Shown: positions 53,643 through 63,394 of the stretch, in pieces
Position numbering within the stretch: the stretch's first letter is position 1
Layout of the letters: each line of letters starts with the position of its first letter
Assembly (NCBI RefSeq): GCF_022815905.2
Contig: NZ_CP119327.1
Span: 186,001 to 250,000, forward strand
Length of the DNA: 64,000 nucleotides
From: Staphylococcus sp. NRL 16/872
Lineage (GTDB): Bacteria; Bacillota; Bacilli; Staphylococcales; Staphylococcaceae
Direction: 5' to 3'
Made by a program: the position numbers and the translations under genes
The notes under the pieces: generated by a model
What the model was told of the DNA's origin: nothing
The model's input: the letters and a program-made list of their open reading frames with translations, nothing else
Databases searched by the model: none

Positions 53643-53746
53643 GTAAATAAATTTTTAAAAAAACGAATAACTCCACTTAACAGTTCTGGGATAGAAGTCA
53701 CAATGAGTTCCCAGAACGTTTTTTTATTCTTCTTTGAATTAGGCAT
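53639..53746 (-). CDS. Possible 35-residue cationic amphipathic peptide
   Basis: ATG at 53746 is seven bases behind a strong AAAGGAG. The peptide begins MPNSKKNKKTFWELIV and continues with an amphipathic, Leu/Ile/Phe-rich helix ending in KNLFT. The size and layout suggest a toxin-like, modulin-like or bacteriocin-like peptide. Caution: its codons cover the terminator hairpin of the convergent EamA gene (53681-53727), so the ORF could be fortuitous. No homologue comes to mind. Confidence 0.45.
   Translation of the reverse strand: MPNSKKNKKTFWELIVTSIPELLSGVIRFFKNLFT
53681..53727 (+). terminator. Terminator of the EamA gene
   Basis: AGTTCTGGGA/TCCCAGAAC stem followed by TTTTTTT, 39 bases after the EamA stop. 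It is shared with the coding region of the minus-strand peptide. Confidence 0.75.
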
Positions 53747-54068
53747 ACTGTCACTCCTTTAAGTTAACTCTAACACAGCAAAATTTTTTCTGAAAATGAG
53801 AAGGCATTTAGCACATGGCTTGAAATTTTTTGAATGCATATATAAATGAAATTGAATAATTATACGACTAACAGAAGTTTATTCAAACCTCTTAAGCGTA
53901 GGTAATACATTTAAAATTATCTTAATTTTAATACAATGAAAGTTTATGAAAGCTTATGAGATAAGACTTTTAGAGAATAAAAAATATGAACAAACCTCTT
54001 CACATGGCATACATTTTTTTGTAGTATAGCTATCGTATTGTTTAAAAATGAATATAAAGGAGGAAGCA

Positions 54069-55241
54069 ATGATGAAGGATAACAGAATGATGTTTTTCGT
54101 ATTCATGCTAGGCACTTTTACTGTAGGCATGGCTGAATATGTGGTGACAGGTTTATTGACACAAATTGCAGGAGATATGAAAGTTTCGATTTCGAGCGCG
54201 GGTCTATTGATTAGTGTCTATGCAGTGAGTGTAGCCGTTATAGGACCATTTATGCGTGTATTTACAATGAAAGTTCATGCGCAACGTTTATTACCAATAT
54301 TAGTTGCAATCTTTATCGGAAGCAACATCATCGGTATGTTAGCGCCAAACTTCCCAATATTACTGTTATCCCGATTGCTTTCTGCTTCAATGCATGCGCC
54401 GTTCTTTGGTGTATGTATGAGTGTCGCAGCTGCCGTGGCGCCACGTGGTAAACAACCACAAGCGATTGCGTTAGTTCAAGCAGGTTTAACGATTGCGGTA
54501 ATGATTGGCGTACCATTTGGTTCATTCTTAGGCGGTTTCGCGAATTGGCGCGTTGTTTTTGGTGTAATGATTGGATTAGCTATCATTACAATGTTAGGTA
54601 TGATGAAATTTGTACCGAATGTTACATTAAGCACGGAAACAAATGTTAAAGGTGAATTAAAAGTATTTAAAAATCCACACATTTTAATTATTATGTCTAT
54701 TATCATATTTGGATATTCTGGTGTATTTACAACGTATACATTTATGGAACCGATGATTCACAAATATTCACCATATGGCATCGTAGGTCTTACGCTATGC
54801 CTATTTATGTTCGGTTTAGGTGGCGTTATGGGAAATCTTGTTACAGGTAGCGTACCTGAACCTAAATTAACGAAGTTTTTATTCTACACATTTTTATTAT
54901 TATTCTTAACGATTATTTCATTCGTTACAGTGGTGCATAGCGCAATTTTAGCAATTATTATCTGTTTCTTATTCGGTTTCGGTACATTTGGTACGACGCC
55001 ACTACTTAATAGTAAGATTATTTTAAGTGCGAAAGAAGCACCGTTACTTGCTAGTACGTTAGCTGCTTCAATCTTCAATGTTGCTAACTTTTTAGGTGCA
55101 CTGATTGGTTCAATTTTATTATCAATTGGTTTCCCTTATTTAATTATTACGTTTGTGTCTGGTGGCATTATTATATTAGGTATTTTACTAAATACGTTAA
55201 ATCATTTTTATGAAAAGAAAAATATCCAATTTGAAGAATAA
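54069..55241 (+). CDS. MFS transporter, DHA1 (AraJ/sugar-efflux-like) family
   Basis: About 390 residues and 12 helices. The N-terminal GMAEYVVTGLLTQIAGDM and LSRLLSASMHAPFFG are typical of DHA1 efflux pumps (AraJ, chloramphenicol or purine-ribonucleoside efflux type). AGGAGG precedes two in-frame ATGs (54069 and 54072), either of which could be the start. It is monocistronic, with a terminator-like inverted repeat at about 55261-55304. The substrate is unknown. Confidence 0.85.
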   Translation: MMKDNRMMFFVFMLGTFTVGMAEYVVTGLLTQIAGDMKVSISSAGLLISVYAVSVAVIGPFMRVFTMKVHAQRLLPILVAIFIGSNIIGMLAPNFPILLLSRLLSASMHAPFFGVCMSVAAAVAPRGKQPQAIALVQAGLTIAVMIGVPFGSFLGGFANWRVVFGVMIGLAIITMLGMMKFVPNVTLSTETNVKGELKVFKNPHILIIMSIIIFGYSGVFTTYTFMEPMIHKYSPYGIVGLTLCLFMFGLGGVMGNLVTGSVPEPKLTKFLFYTFLLLFLTIISFVTVVHSAILAIIICFLFGFGTFGTTPLLNSKIILSAKEAPLLASTLAASIFNVANFLGALIGSILLSIGFPYLIITFVSGGIIILGILLNTLNHFYEKKNIQFEE

Positions 55242-55336
55242 AGTTTTAGTTAAAACAATACCTCTAACATGAGTAATTGAAAGTACTGATGTTAGAGGTA
55301 TTTTTTAATGGGATCTTTGATTTATCTATCATGTGT

Positions 55337-56878
55337 TTAAACAGTTACTGTGAAATTCACTACTTGTGGAAGAGTGTCGAGATCGTGAGTAGTCATATAA
55401 TCGATTAAGACTTGGGCGCCTTCTTCTTGAATGTCTTTCGCTACGGGCGCTTCGGCGAACATGTCGTAATTACCTCCACCTACAGCGCGATAATTATTCA
55501 CGCAAATTGTATATTTTTGTGTTTCGTTTAAAGGCGTTTCTCCCACTTTAATATCTGTCACACGTTGGCCGATAGGTTGACCGACGTGAATGGTGTAGCT
55601 GATACCGCCGTAAATGTCGTAGTTAAAATGTTGTGGCTTTGGATATAAGAATGACTCGTTTACAGTTATTTCATTATTTTCATCTAACGCAAAGTAGCTT
55701 GCTGATCGTTCGAGTGCTTCTTTAATCCCTGTGCCTGTTAATTCTAAAACTTGGAATGTGTTAGGGAAGGGATAGTTATTAATAATATCTCGCATCGTTA
55801 CTTGTGTGTTAAAGCCAGCTGCTGAATCGAAGAGAGCCGTACTTGCGATATCGGCGCCACTTTTCTCTAATAGAATGACATTGATTAAATTAAGAAGCGG
55901 ATGTGGTTGTACACGTGCTTCAAATTTATCCGCTACTAACATAGGTTCAGGTAGCGTAGTGATATTTGTATCGAGCCAATCTTCTAAGTCATTTAAAAGT
56001 GAAGCGTCTTCTGGTAAAAGTTTAAAATCTGTTTCTGAAGTAACGGGTAGTAAAGCTGCTTGTTTATTAATAATTTGTTGTTGTTCATTTAAAGTTAATG
56101 TGACTTTACCGATTTGTGTCGCGCGCGTGCCTGGTTGGATTACCGCTGTGTCGTATTTTACTGTTGCGATATCACGATGTTGGTGACCTGTAATAAGGAC
56201 ATCAATTTGGTCATGGAATTGATTTAGAATCTCTGAGGCTTCGTTCTCGCCTGATAAAGCTTCTGTCGGTTCATTAGTGTCTACGTCTCTTTCGAACCCT
56301 CCATGATATGACACAACGACGATATCTGCATTGTTGCGTACGTCAGGTAATAATTGTGCTAGTGTGTCCACGGCGCTATGGAATTGTAAGCCTTTGATAT
56401 GGTTGGGTTGTTCCCAGTTTGGTATGTATTGTGTGGTTAGGCCAATGACGCCGACTGTTAGGCCTGCCTTTTCAAAATAATGAATACCGTTACCTGTGAA
56501 TGGCTGGTTCTGTGTATCTAAGATGTTGGCGCATAGGACTGGGTGGTGGAGTTGGCTGAGTGTGTCTTTAAGATATGGAAGTCCGTAATTGAATTCATGG
56601 TTGCCGATTGTGCCAAAATCAAAGTTGAGTCGGTTGTAAATATCAGTTAATGGTGCGCTAGTTTGGCGTTCGGAAACTAAGTAATTGCATAATGGTGCGC
56701 CTTGTAGGAAATCGCCGTTGTCTATTTTATAGCTAATGTCGTCATGGGAACGTTCGCTTTCGATTAATTGATTGGCTTTTAATAGGCCCATAGGTAATTG
56801 CTGGTTGCGTGATGAGAAGTCTGTTGGAAAGATGTAACCGTGTACGTCGCTTACGATGTAAAAAGAGAGTTGTGTCAT
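55337..56878 (-). CDS. 5'-nucleotidase / bifunctional metallophosphatase family protein
   Basis: 513 residues without a signal peptide. The N-terminal calcineurin-like metallophosphatase has SDVHGYIFP, GDFL, GNHEFNYG and GHQHRD. The C-terminal 5'-nucleotidase domain has VCVNNYRAVGGGNYD-like substrate residues. It is cytoplasmic, related to B. subtilis YunD, and acts on nucleotides or similar phosphoesters. It starts at ATG after AAAGGACG. A terminator at 56894-56957 separates it from the next gene. Confidence 0.9.
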   Translation of the reverse strand: MTQLSFYIVSDVHGYIFPTDFSSRNQQLPMGLLKANQLIESERSHDDISYKIDNGDFLQGAPLCNYLVSERQTSAPLTDIYNRLNFDFGTIGNHEFNYGLPYLKDTLSQLHHPVLCANILDTQNQPFTGNGIHYFEKAGLTVGVIGLTTQYIPNWEQPNHIKGLQFHSAVDTLAQLLPDVRNNADIVVVSYHGGFERDVDTNEPTEALSGENEASEILNQFHDQIDVLITGHQHRDIATVKYDTAVIQPGTRATQIGKVTLTLNEQQQIINKQAALLPVTSETDFKLLPEDASLLNDLEDWLDTNITTLPEPMLVADKFEARVQPHPLLNLINVILLEKSGADIASTALFDSAAGFNTQVTMRDIINNYPFPNTFQVLELTGTGIKEALERSASYFALDENNEITVNESFLYPKPQHFNYDIYGGISYTIHVGQPIGQRVTDIKVGETPLNETQKYTICVNNYRAVGGGNYDMFAEAPVAKDIQEEGAQVLIDYMTTHDLDTLPQVVNFTVTV

Positions 56879-56893
56879 AGCTATCGTCCTTTC

Positions 56894-56957
56894 ATAAAAA
56901 AGAGATAAAGAAGGGCGTGTTTGGAAGTATGAGCGGTCTTCTTATATCTCTTTTGAT
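56894..56957 (-). terminator. Terminator of the DUF4350-like gene
   Basis: AAAGAGATATAAGAAG/CTTCTTTATCTCTTTTTT long stem with T-run on the minus strand. Confidence 0.75.
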
Positions 56958-56967
56958 TGTTTTAAGT

Positions 56968-58521
56968 TTATTGAATTGTCCCTGTGGCTAGTGTTTTATC
57001 ACCTTGTTTAAGGCGAATGTTTGCGCCTGAGATGTTTGTGTTCACTTTGGCTGTAAATGTGAGTGTGGCGTTACCTTCATTATCGGTTGTCACGCTTTGG
57101 GGCTGACTATAACCGAGGTTATCATAATTTTTACCGTCTTGTGTGAAACTGGCTAATTGTGTGCCACCATCTTGATAAATCGATAATTTTAATTGATTAA
57201 GCGTTTTACTTTGTTCCATATTACTTAAATTAACGGTAATTTGGAATGGTTTGTTCAATTGAATATTGTCTGGTAAGTGAAATTGCACGTTGCCAGCAGT
57301 CGTGTGAGTAGGTGTATTTGTGCCGTTTTCTTTCTGACTACCATTATTGTTTTGACTGTTCGTTGTTTTTGTTGTGCCATAGCTACCTGGTGCGAATGTT
57401 GTGCGATCATACCATTTGTAACCTTGTTCTGGTTGAGACCACGGTTCTTTTTGTGGTTCCGTTGAATTTTGTGGTGTTTCGAATGCTAGGGTAGGTGTCG
57501 GTTGATCTAATTTAATGCCACTCTTTTTCAAGCTCGTTGCATGGTCTACTTTTCCAAACCAATCTGTAATATTTGTTAAAAGTTGGCCGTTGTCTTCTTC
57601 TTTAAAGCCATCGTAAGTCTTCTTAGTCTGGCCGTTATCCTCACGTTTATACTTTGGTGTGCTATCTTCTACAAGCGATGAATCACCAATAAAGGCTGCT
57701 TTACCTTTACCAACTTTCGCAATCGCAACATAAGGACCTTCAGCTACGCCTCCGCCATTGTAAATGCCTTGATCCACAGCGTGAGACCACTTCTGTTTAG
57801 ATGATAAATGTTCTGGTGTATAAATAATCCCTTTGGCTTTCGTTGGATCAGTGATCGCTAATGTTGAACCAGCATGCATAGATACAGATCGGATGCCCTT
57901 AGTGATGCCGAAACTTTCCGAACTAGGGACAATATTTTGTGTGTTCAAATCACCAAGCGCGTTATAACGGAAGCGGATACCGAAGTTGTCAGATAGCCAA
58001 TCCGAACTCTTTATACCTTGCATTGCTTGTGAATTCTTCTCATCAGCAGTCATATCTTTCGTCATATCTGCATAAGCCCCACGACGATAACCGTTCATTA
58101 CCTCTGAAGAGTCGAGGCGATTTAAATTTCTATCGGCATTGTAATGGTCGGCAATAAAGATAATGTTGCCACCTTTTTTTACATATTTAATCATGGCTTG
58201 TTGTTCCTTTTTCTTGAAAGGAATATTAGCTTCAGGCAGCACTAATATTTTGCTATTACTTAAAGTCTCCTCATTAATATTAGCTTCGCCGTCAATTTCT
58301 TTTACACTGTAGCCTTGTTGTCTCATGGAATCAGCGTAATCAGAGAAGCCACCATCCATGACCCAATCCGCAGCACCAGCAGTTTGCGCGTGAGACGCAT
58401 CGAATAATACAGTTTGTGAATTGTTTGTGTCATTATTTTGTGCAGCGTGACTTACATTTAGGCCTGTTATTGAAATCGTTGAGGCTAATAAAGTTGAACT
58501 TAACACTTTAATCAGTTTCAT
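56968..58521 (-). CDS. Secreted protein with DUF4350/GATase-like N domain and Ig-like C domain
   Basis: 517 residues with a signal peptide (cleavage likely after SHA). The first 330 residues form a flavodoxin/GATase-like fold (TVLFDASHAQTAGAADW, KILVLPEANIPF, GNIIFIADHYNADRN, AFIGDSSLVED), as in DUF4350 proteins. An Asn/Thr-rich linker is followed by an immunoglobulin-like beta domain (FQITVNLSNMEQSKTL). It has no wall anchor and is probably released. The function is unknown; some homologues are labelled DNA-binding, which the sequence does not support by itself. Confidence 0.8.
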   Translation of the reverse strand: MKLIKVLSSTLLASTISITGLNVSHAAQNNDTNNSQTVLFDASHAQTAGAADWVMDGGFSDYADSMRQQGYSVKEIDGEANINEETLSNSKILVLPEANIPFKKKEQQAMIKYVKKGGNIIFIADHYNADRNLNRLDSSEVMNGYRRGAYADMTKDMTADEKNSQAMQGIKSSDWLSDNFGIRFRYNALGDLNTQNIVPSSESFGITKGIRSVSMHAGSTLAITDPTKAKGIIYTPEHLSSKQKWSHAVDQGIYNGGGVAEGPYVAIAKVGKGKAAFIGDSSLVEDSTPKYKREDNGQTKKTYDGFKEEDNGQLLTNITDWFGKVDHATSLKKSGIKLDQPTPTLAFETPQNSTEPQKEPWSQPEQGYKWYDRTTFAPGSYGTTKTTNSQNNNGSQKENGTNTPTHTTAGNVQFHLPDNIQLNKPFQITVNLSNMEQSKTLNQLKLSIYQDGGTQLASFTQDGKNYDNLGYSQPQSVTTDNEGNATLTFTAKVNTNISGANIRLKQGDKTLATGTIQ

Positions 58522-58579
58522 ATCTTTTTCTCCTATTATTGAACTATGTGTATGATTTATTAAGACGTTTTTTATTTTT

Positions 58580-58750
58580 GAAAATTATGGAACGGGCTGG
58601 ACAAAGTAAAATGTTTCAGCCTACTTTATCATTTTGGCAGTAGCTGACTGATTTGAAAATGCGCTTAAATCAAGCTTTTTTCAAACCTAGTCATCCTTGC
58701 CGGGGCAGGACGACGAAATTATTTTAATTTCTGTCCTGCTCCCACATAGA
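58580..58750. repeat. Dispersed staphylococcal hairpin repeat
   Basis: GGGCAGGAC...GTCCTGCTCCC (58703-58742) with inner GAAATTA/TAATTTC. It is preceded by a second dyad region (GATTTGAA...TTAAATC, AAGCTTTTTT). I recall similar intergenic units across coagulase-negative staphylococci. The gap 58522-58957 has no ORF. Confidence 0.6.
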
Positions 58751-58808
58751 AAAAGTATAATAAAAAAATTTATATATAAGATAATGTTAAGTGAATATTT
58801 AAGAAAAG

Positions 58809-58825
58809 TTTACAATTCATTCACA
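58809..58825 (+). promoter_or_regulatory. Possible PhoP half-site pair upstream of phnD
   Basis: TTTACA (58809) and TTCACA (58820) are spaced by 11 bases, the period of PhoP direct repeats, about 135 bases before phnD. Only two repeats are in phase, so this is weak. Confidence 0.25.
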
Positions 58826-58957
58826 TTATAAATAAATTTTATGTAATTTTCACAAATAATAAATATTATTTAACTTAATGATGTGATAATCTTATAAATG
58901 TCATATAGAATGACAATTTACACTATTTTATACATATCGAACGGGGGCATTACAATT

Positions 58958-59917
58958 ATGAAGCAAATGAAGTACCTTTTAGTTCTAGCTCTAACGGTTA
59001 TTATTTTTGCGGCGGCATGTGGAAACAATAGCTCATTAGATAACAAGGACAAAAGCTCTGACAGCGGGTCAGATTCTGGTAAAGACGGCTACAAACCTAA
59101 AGAATTAACGGTTCAATTCGTACCATCACAAAATGCGGACACACTTGAAGCAAAAGCGAAACCACTTGAAAAATTATTATCTAAAAAATTAGACATTCCA
59201 GTAAAAGTTTCTGTATCAACTAACTACAATACAATCGTTGAAGCGATGAAATCTAAAAAAGTGGATGTTGGTTTCTTACCACCAACTGCTTATACGTTAG
59301 CACATGATCAAAAAGCGGCTGACTTATTATTACAAGCACAACGTTTTGGCGTTAAAGATGACGGTTCAAATTCAGATAAACTTGTGAAAGACTACAAATC
59401 AGAAATCCTAGTTAAAAAAGATTCAGGTATTAAAAGCTTAAAAGACTTAAAAGGTAAAAAAATTGCATTACAAGATGTTACTTCAACAGCAGGTTACACA
59501 TTCCCTATCGCAACACTTAAAGAAGAAGCTGGTATTGACGCAACAAAAGATATGAAAATTGTAAACATGAAAGGTCATGACCAAGCGGTTATTTCATTAT
59601 TAAATGGCGATGTAGACGCAGCTGCAGTATTCCAAGATGCACGTAACATTGTGAAAAAAGACCAACCAAACGTATTTAAAGACACTAAAATTCTTAAGTT
59701 AACAGAACCAATTCCTAACGATACAATCTCTGTTCGCCCAGACATGGACAAAGATTTCCAAGATAAACTTAAAAAAGCATTCAAAGATATTGCTAAAACT
59801 AAAAAAGGACACAAAATTATCAGTGAAGTGTACTCTCATGAAGGTTACACAGATGCTAAAGATTCAGACTTCGATATCGTAAGAAAATATGAAAAGCAAG
59901 TTCAAGATATGAAATAA
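58958..59917 (+). CDS. phnD: Phosphonate/phosphite-type ABC transporter substrate-binding lipoprotein
   Basis: 319 residues. Signal peptide with lipobox FAAAC, a Ser/Asp/Gly linker, then the PhnD domain (TVQFVPSQNADTLEAKAKPL, VDVGFLPPTAYTLA, KIALQDVTSTAGYTFP). ATG 58958 follows GGGGGC; the frame is open from 58898. It binds phosphonate, phosphite or phosphate esters for import. A hairpin separates it from phnC, probably giving excess binding protein. No C-P lyase genes are nearby. Confidence 0.92.
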   Translation: MKQMKYLLVLALTVIIFAAACGNNSSLDNKDKSSDSGSDSGKDGYKPKELTVQFVPSQNADTLEAKAKPLEKLLSKKLDIPVKVSVSTNYNTIVEAMKSKKVDVGFLPPTAYTLAHDQKAADLLLQAQRFGVKDDGSNSDKLVKDYKSEILVKKDSGIKSLKDLKGKKIALQDVTSTAGYTFPIATLKEEAGIDATKDMKIVNMKGHDQAVISLLNGDVDAAAVFQDARNIVKKDQPNVFKDTKILKLTEPIPNDTISVRPDMDKDFQDKLKKAFKDIAKTKKGHKIISEVYSHEGYTDAKDSDFDIVRKYEKQVQDMK

Positions 59918-60009
59918 AAAATGGAATAGAGATTTAGTCAGCAATTCCTTGAGTAAAGACAAATGCAGACATTCTCAGTTTCTATCAGCACTGTAATTAA
60001 ATAAGTGAC

Positions 60010-60056
60010 GAGGAAAAGCTAAGCCCTGTTCATATCGGGCATAGCTTTTCTTTGTA
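60010..60056 (+). terminator. Attenuating hairpin between phnD and phnC
   Basis: GAGGAAAAGCTAAGCCC/GGGCATAGCTTTTCTTTG stem, 93 bases after phnD and 21 before phnC. Partial termination would keep binding protein above transporter subunits. Confidence 0.65.
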
Positions 60057-60076
60057 AAATGAAGGGTGTTAAGTAA

Positions 60077-60850
60077 ATGAGTCAAATTGAATTTAAAGAT
60101 GTTAGTAAAGTGTATCCTAATGGTCACGTAGGATTAAAAGATATCAATTTGAATATCGAAAAGGGAGATTTCGCAGTTATCGTTGGTTTGTCTGGTGCAG
60201 GTAAATCAACACTATTAAGATCGGTGAATCGACTTCATGATATTACTTCTGGAGAAATTACCATTGAAGGCAAATCGATTACTAAAGCTAAAGGTAAAGA
60301 ATTATTAATGATGCGTCGTAATATTGGAATGATCTTCCAACACTTTAATCTTGTGAAACGTTCTTCAGTATTACGTAATGTATTGAGTGGCCGAGTGGGC
60401 TATCATCCTACTTGGAAAATGGTCTTAGGATTATTCCCTAAAGAAGATAAGATTAAAGCGATGGATGCGTTAGAACGTGTAAATATTCTTGATAAATATG
60501 ATCAACGCTCAGATGAATTGTCAGGTGGGCAGCAACAACGTATTTCCATTGCAAGAGCACTGGCACAAGAACCTGCAATTATCTTAGCCGATGAGCCAGT
60601 AGCTTCATTGGATCCTTTAACAACGAAACAAGTTATGGATGACTTGAAAAAAATTAATGAAGAATTAGGTATTACTATTTTGATTAACTTGCACTTTGTA
60701 GATTTAGCGCTTGAATACGGTACGCGTATTATTGGCTTACGTGCCGGTGAACTTGTCTACGATGGCCCTGCGAGTGAGGCTACGGAAGATGTCTTTAATG
60801 AAATCTATGGACGTAAGCTTAAAGATGACGAGAAGCTAGGGGTGGAGTAA
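60077..60850 (+). CDS. phnC: Phosphonate-type ABC transporter ATPase
   Basis: 257 residues with Walker [13 protein letters not shown], signature [12 protein letters not shown], Walker [15 protein letters not shown] and a [10 protein letters not shown] switch His. It is the PhnC family ATPase for uptake of phosphonates or phosphite. It starts at ATG after GAAGGGTG. The permease gene begins one base after its stop. Confidence 0.93.
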   Translation: MSQIEFKDVSKVYPNGHVGLKDINLNIEKGDFAVIVGLSGAGKSTLLRSVNRLHDITSGEITIEGKSITKAKGKELLMMRRNIGMIFQHFNLVKRSSVLRNVLSGRVGYHPTWKMVLGLFPKEDKIKAMDALERVNILDKYDQRSDELSGGQQQRISIARALAQEPAIILADEPVASLDPLTTKQVMDDLKKINEELGITILINLHFVDLALEYGTRIIGLRAGELVYDGPASEATEDVFNEIYGRKLKDDEKLGVE

Positions 60851-60851
60851 T

Positions 60852-61652
60852 ATGACGACACCAACAACGAGCAAATATGATCAATATTTAAATAAGAAGT
60901 TTTCACTTAAGACAAGTTTTACTATTTTTCTAGTGTTAGCTTTAGTCATTTGGAGTTTCTTATATACAGGATTTAGTTTTGGAGACTTAATGGTTGGGTT
61001 ACCACAAATTACTTCCTTTTTTGGACAAATGGTACCTCCAGATTGGGAATATTTAAGTACCATTACTAAACCTATGTTAGATACGATTCGCATGGCTATT
61101 GTAGGGACATTTTTAGGGGCGATTGTATCTATTCCAATCGCTTTAATCTGTGCTAGCAATATTGTTAGAACGAAATGGATTACGATTCCGGCGCGCTTTA
61201 TCTTAAATATTGTACGTACGATTCCTGACTTATTATTAGCGGCTATCTTTGTAGCAGTCTTCGGCATTGGCCAAATTCCTGGGGTTTTAGCACTATTTAT
61301 CCTAACAATTTGTGTCATTGCAAAACTATTATATGAAGCACTTGAAACAATTGACCCAGGCCCAATGGAAGCAATGACGGCAGTTGGCGCAAATAAAACA
61401 AAGTGGATTATGTTTGGTGTTGTTCCACAAATATTATCTACGTTCTTCTCATATGTGTTATTCGCATTTGAAATTAACATTCGTGCTTCAGCAGTACTTG
61501 GACTTGTAGGCGCGGGTGGTATTGGATTGTTCTATGATTCAACATTAGGCTTATTCCAATATCCTAAAACTGCGATGATTATCTTATTTACATTAGTTAT
61601 CGTCGTTATTATTGACTATGTAAGTTCGAAAGTGAGGGAACAACTCGCATGA
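60852..61652 (+). CDS. phnE1: Phosphonate-type ABC permease, first copy
   Basis: 266 residues with six helices and the permease EAA-like loop EALETIDPGPMEAMTAVGANKTKW that docks on the ATPase. PhnE family. It overlaps the second permease by four bases (ATGA), so the two form a heterodimer channel made in equal amounts. Confidence 0.92.
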   Translation: MTTPTTSKYDQYLNKKFSLKTSFTIFLVLALVIWSFLYTGFSFGDLMVGLPQITSFFGQMVPPDWEYLSTITKPMLDTIRMAIVGTFLGAIVSIPIALICASNIVRTKWITIPARFILNIVRTIPDLLLAAIFVAVFGIGQIPGVLALFILTICVIAKLLYEALETIDPGPMEAMTAVGANKTKWIMFGVVPQILSTFFSYVLFAFEINIRASAVLGLVGAGGIGLFYDSTLGLFQYPKTAMIILFTLVIVVIIDYVSSKVREQLA

Positions 61653-62476
61653 CACAAGATCAACATAAGTTAGAACAAAAGTATCCCGTTAAATCAAAAA
61701 ATCAAAAACAAAAAATGATTAAAAATTGGATAATAGCTATCGTTGTTTTCGCGATAATTGCTTGGGGCTTCGCAGGTATGCCAGCTCTAGAGTTGAAATC
61801 TAAATCAATTGAAATTTTAAAATCGATATTTAAAGGCTTATTCCATCCAGATTGGGGCTATGTTTACATACCAGCAGGTGAGGACTTATTACGAGGCTTA
61901 CTTGAAACATTTGCGATTGCTGTGATTGGTACATTTATTGCGGCAATTATCTGTATCCCGTTCGCATTTTTAGGTGCACGTAATTTAGTTAAAGCACGAC
62001 CAGTCACTGGTATTACTAAATTTATTTTAAGTGTAATTCGCGTATTCCCAGAAATTGTAATGGCACTTATTTTTATTAAAGCTGTAGGTCCTGGTTCATT
62101 TTCTGGGGTGTTAGCGCTTGGCATTCACTCTGTAGGGATGTTAGGGAAGCTATTTGTTGAAGACATTGAACGTTTAGATTTCGCGTCTGTGGAATCTTTA
62201 AAAGCAAGCGGTGCGAATAAGACGAAAACACTTGTATTCGCAGTTATTCCACAAATATTGCCATCGTTCTTATCACTAGTATTATACCGTTTTGAATTAA
62301 ACTTACGTTCAGCTTCAATCTTAGGTTTAATTGGTGCAGGCGGTATCGGTACACCGTTAATCTTTGCGCTTCAAACACGTTCATGGGATCGTGTAGGAAT
62401 TATCTTGATTGGCTTAGTTATCATGGTAGCCATCGTAGATTTGATTTCTGGTGCCATTCGTAAACGTATAGTGTAA
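61649..62476 (+). CDS. phnE2: Phosphonate-type ABC permease, second copy
   Basis: 275 residues and six helices, with EDIERLDFASVESLKASGANKTK as coupling loop and the C-terminal SASILGLIGAGGIGTPL segment that mirrors the first permease (SAVLGLVGAGGIGLF). It is the last gene of phnDCEE. An inverted repeat (about 62495-62555) with AT-rich tail follows. Confidence 0.92.
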   Translation: MTQDQHKLEQKYPVKSKNQKQKMIKNWIIAIVVFAIIAWGFAGMPALELKSKSIEILKSIFKGLFHPDWGYVYIPAGEDLLRGLLETFAIAVIGTFIAAIICIPFAFLGARNLVKARPVTGITKFILSVIRVFPEIVMALIFIKAVGPGSFSGVLALGIHSVGMLGKLFVEDIERLDFASVESLKASGANKTKTLVFAVIPQILPSFLSLVLYRFELNLRSASILGLIGAGGIGTPLIFALQTRSWDRVGIILIGLVIMVAIVDLISGAIRKRIV

Positions 62477-62680
62477 TGTTGTTATTAATTTTGGAAAAGA
62501 AGAACGGAACAGAAATCTTATTTATGAATGAGGTTTTTTGTCTGCTCTTCTTTTTCAATTTTCAATGTTTAAAAGCAAATAGAGAAGAAATAATATTTAT
62601 TGTAAAGAAAAATGAGTAACAGTACTTAATGTATGTGTATGCATGAAATATTCGAAGATTAAGATGAAAGGAGTCTTATC

Positions 62681-63331
62681 ATGAAAGTATTAGTTGTAGG
62701 CGCAAATGGTGCAATAGGTCGTAAAGTCATTTCACAACTGAAAGATACAGAGCATAGTTCAGTCGCTTTAGTGCGTAAAGAAGAACAAGTCTCTGAACTA
62801 GAAAATGTAGGCGCTGATAAAGTAGTGATTGGTGACTTAGAAGACGACATCTCACAAGCATTTGACGGTGTAGATGCAGTCATCTTCGTTGCAGGTTCAG
62901 GTGGTAGCACAGGCGCAGATAAAACACTATTAGTTGATTTATGGGGCTCTAAAAAAGTAGTCGATGCTGCAAGTAAGCACGGTGTTAAAAAATTAGTACA
63001 CCTAAGTGCGACAGATAGTCCTGAGCCAGATAAAGAATCTGATGATATGCGTCCATACGCAGTGGCAAAACATATGTCAGACTACTATATAGAACAATCA
63101 GATTTAAATTATACAATTGTTCGTCCAGGTCCATTACAAGATGATGAAGGTACAGGTAAAATTAATGCTTCGTTCTCACTTGATGAGGATCCAAATAGTT
63201 ACACTATCCCACGCGATGATGTAGCGACAACATTAATCAATGCATTAGATGTTGATAAACTAGATAAACAAGCAGTCGTTATTCAAGCTGGAGATACTGA
63301 CGTTAGAAAGGCATTAGAAGAAATTAAATAA
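62681..63331 (+). CDS. NAD(P)H-binding SDR-like (atypical SDR5/NmrA-type) protein
   Basis: 216 residues with an N-terminal Rossmann motif VVGANGAIGRKV, followed by VIGDLEDD and HLSATDSPEPDK, and the YAVAKHMSDYYI region near the usual Tyr/Lys. It is of the SDR_a5/YwnB type, implicated in redox or stress responses. It starts at ATG after AAAGGAG. It is monocistronic with a terminator. The substrate is unknown. Confidence 0.88.
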   Translation: MKVLVVGANGAIGRKVISQLKDTEHSSVALVRKEEQVSELENVGADKVVIGDLEDDISQAFDGVDAVIFVAGSGGSTGADKTLLVDLWGSKKVVDAASKHGVKKLVHLSATDSPEPDKESDDMRPYAVAKHMSDYYIEQSDLNYTIVRPGPLQDDEGTGKINASFSLDEDPNSYTIPRDDVATTLINALDVDKLDKQAVVIQAGDTDVRKALEEIK

Positions 63332-63348
63332 ATAATTATATATCATTT

Positions 63349-63394
63349 TAGCTCATGTGAGATGGCGTATTATAACCGTCTTATATGAGCTTTT
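63349..63394 (+). terminator. Terminator of the SDR-like gene
   Basis: AGCTCATGTGAGA/TCTTATATGAGCTTTTT stem with T-run. Confidence 0.8.

Noticed and set aside
60881..61480. 199-codon minus-strand ORF inside the phnE region
   Set aside because: It lies fully antisense to the well-supported phnE1 gene, has low-complexity composition and no ribosome site.
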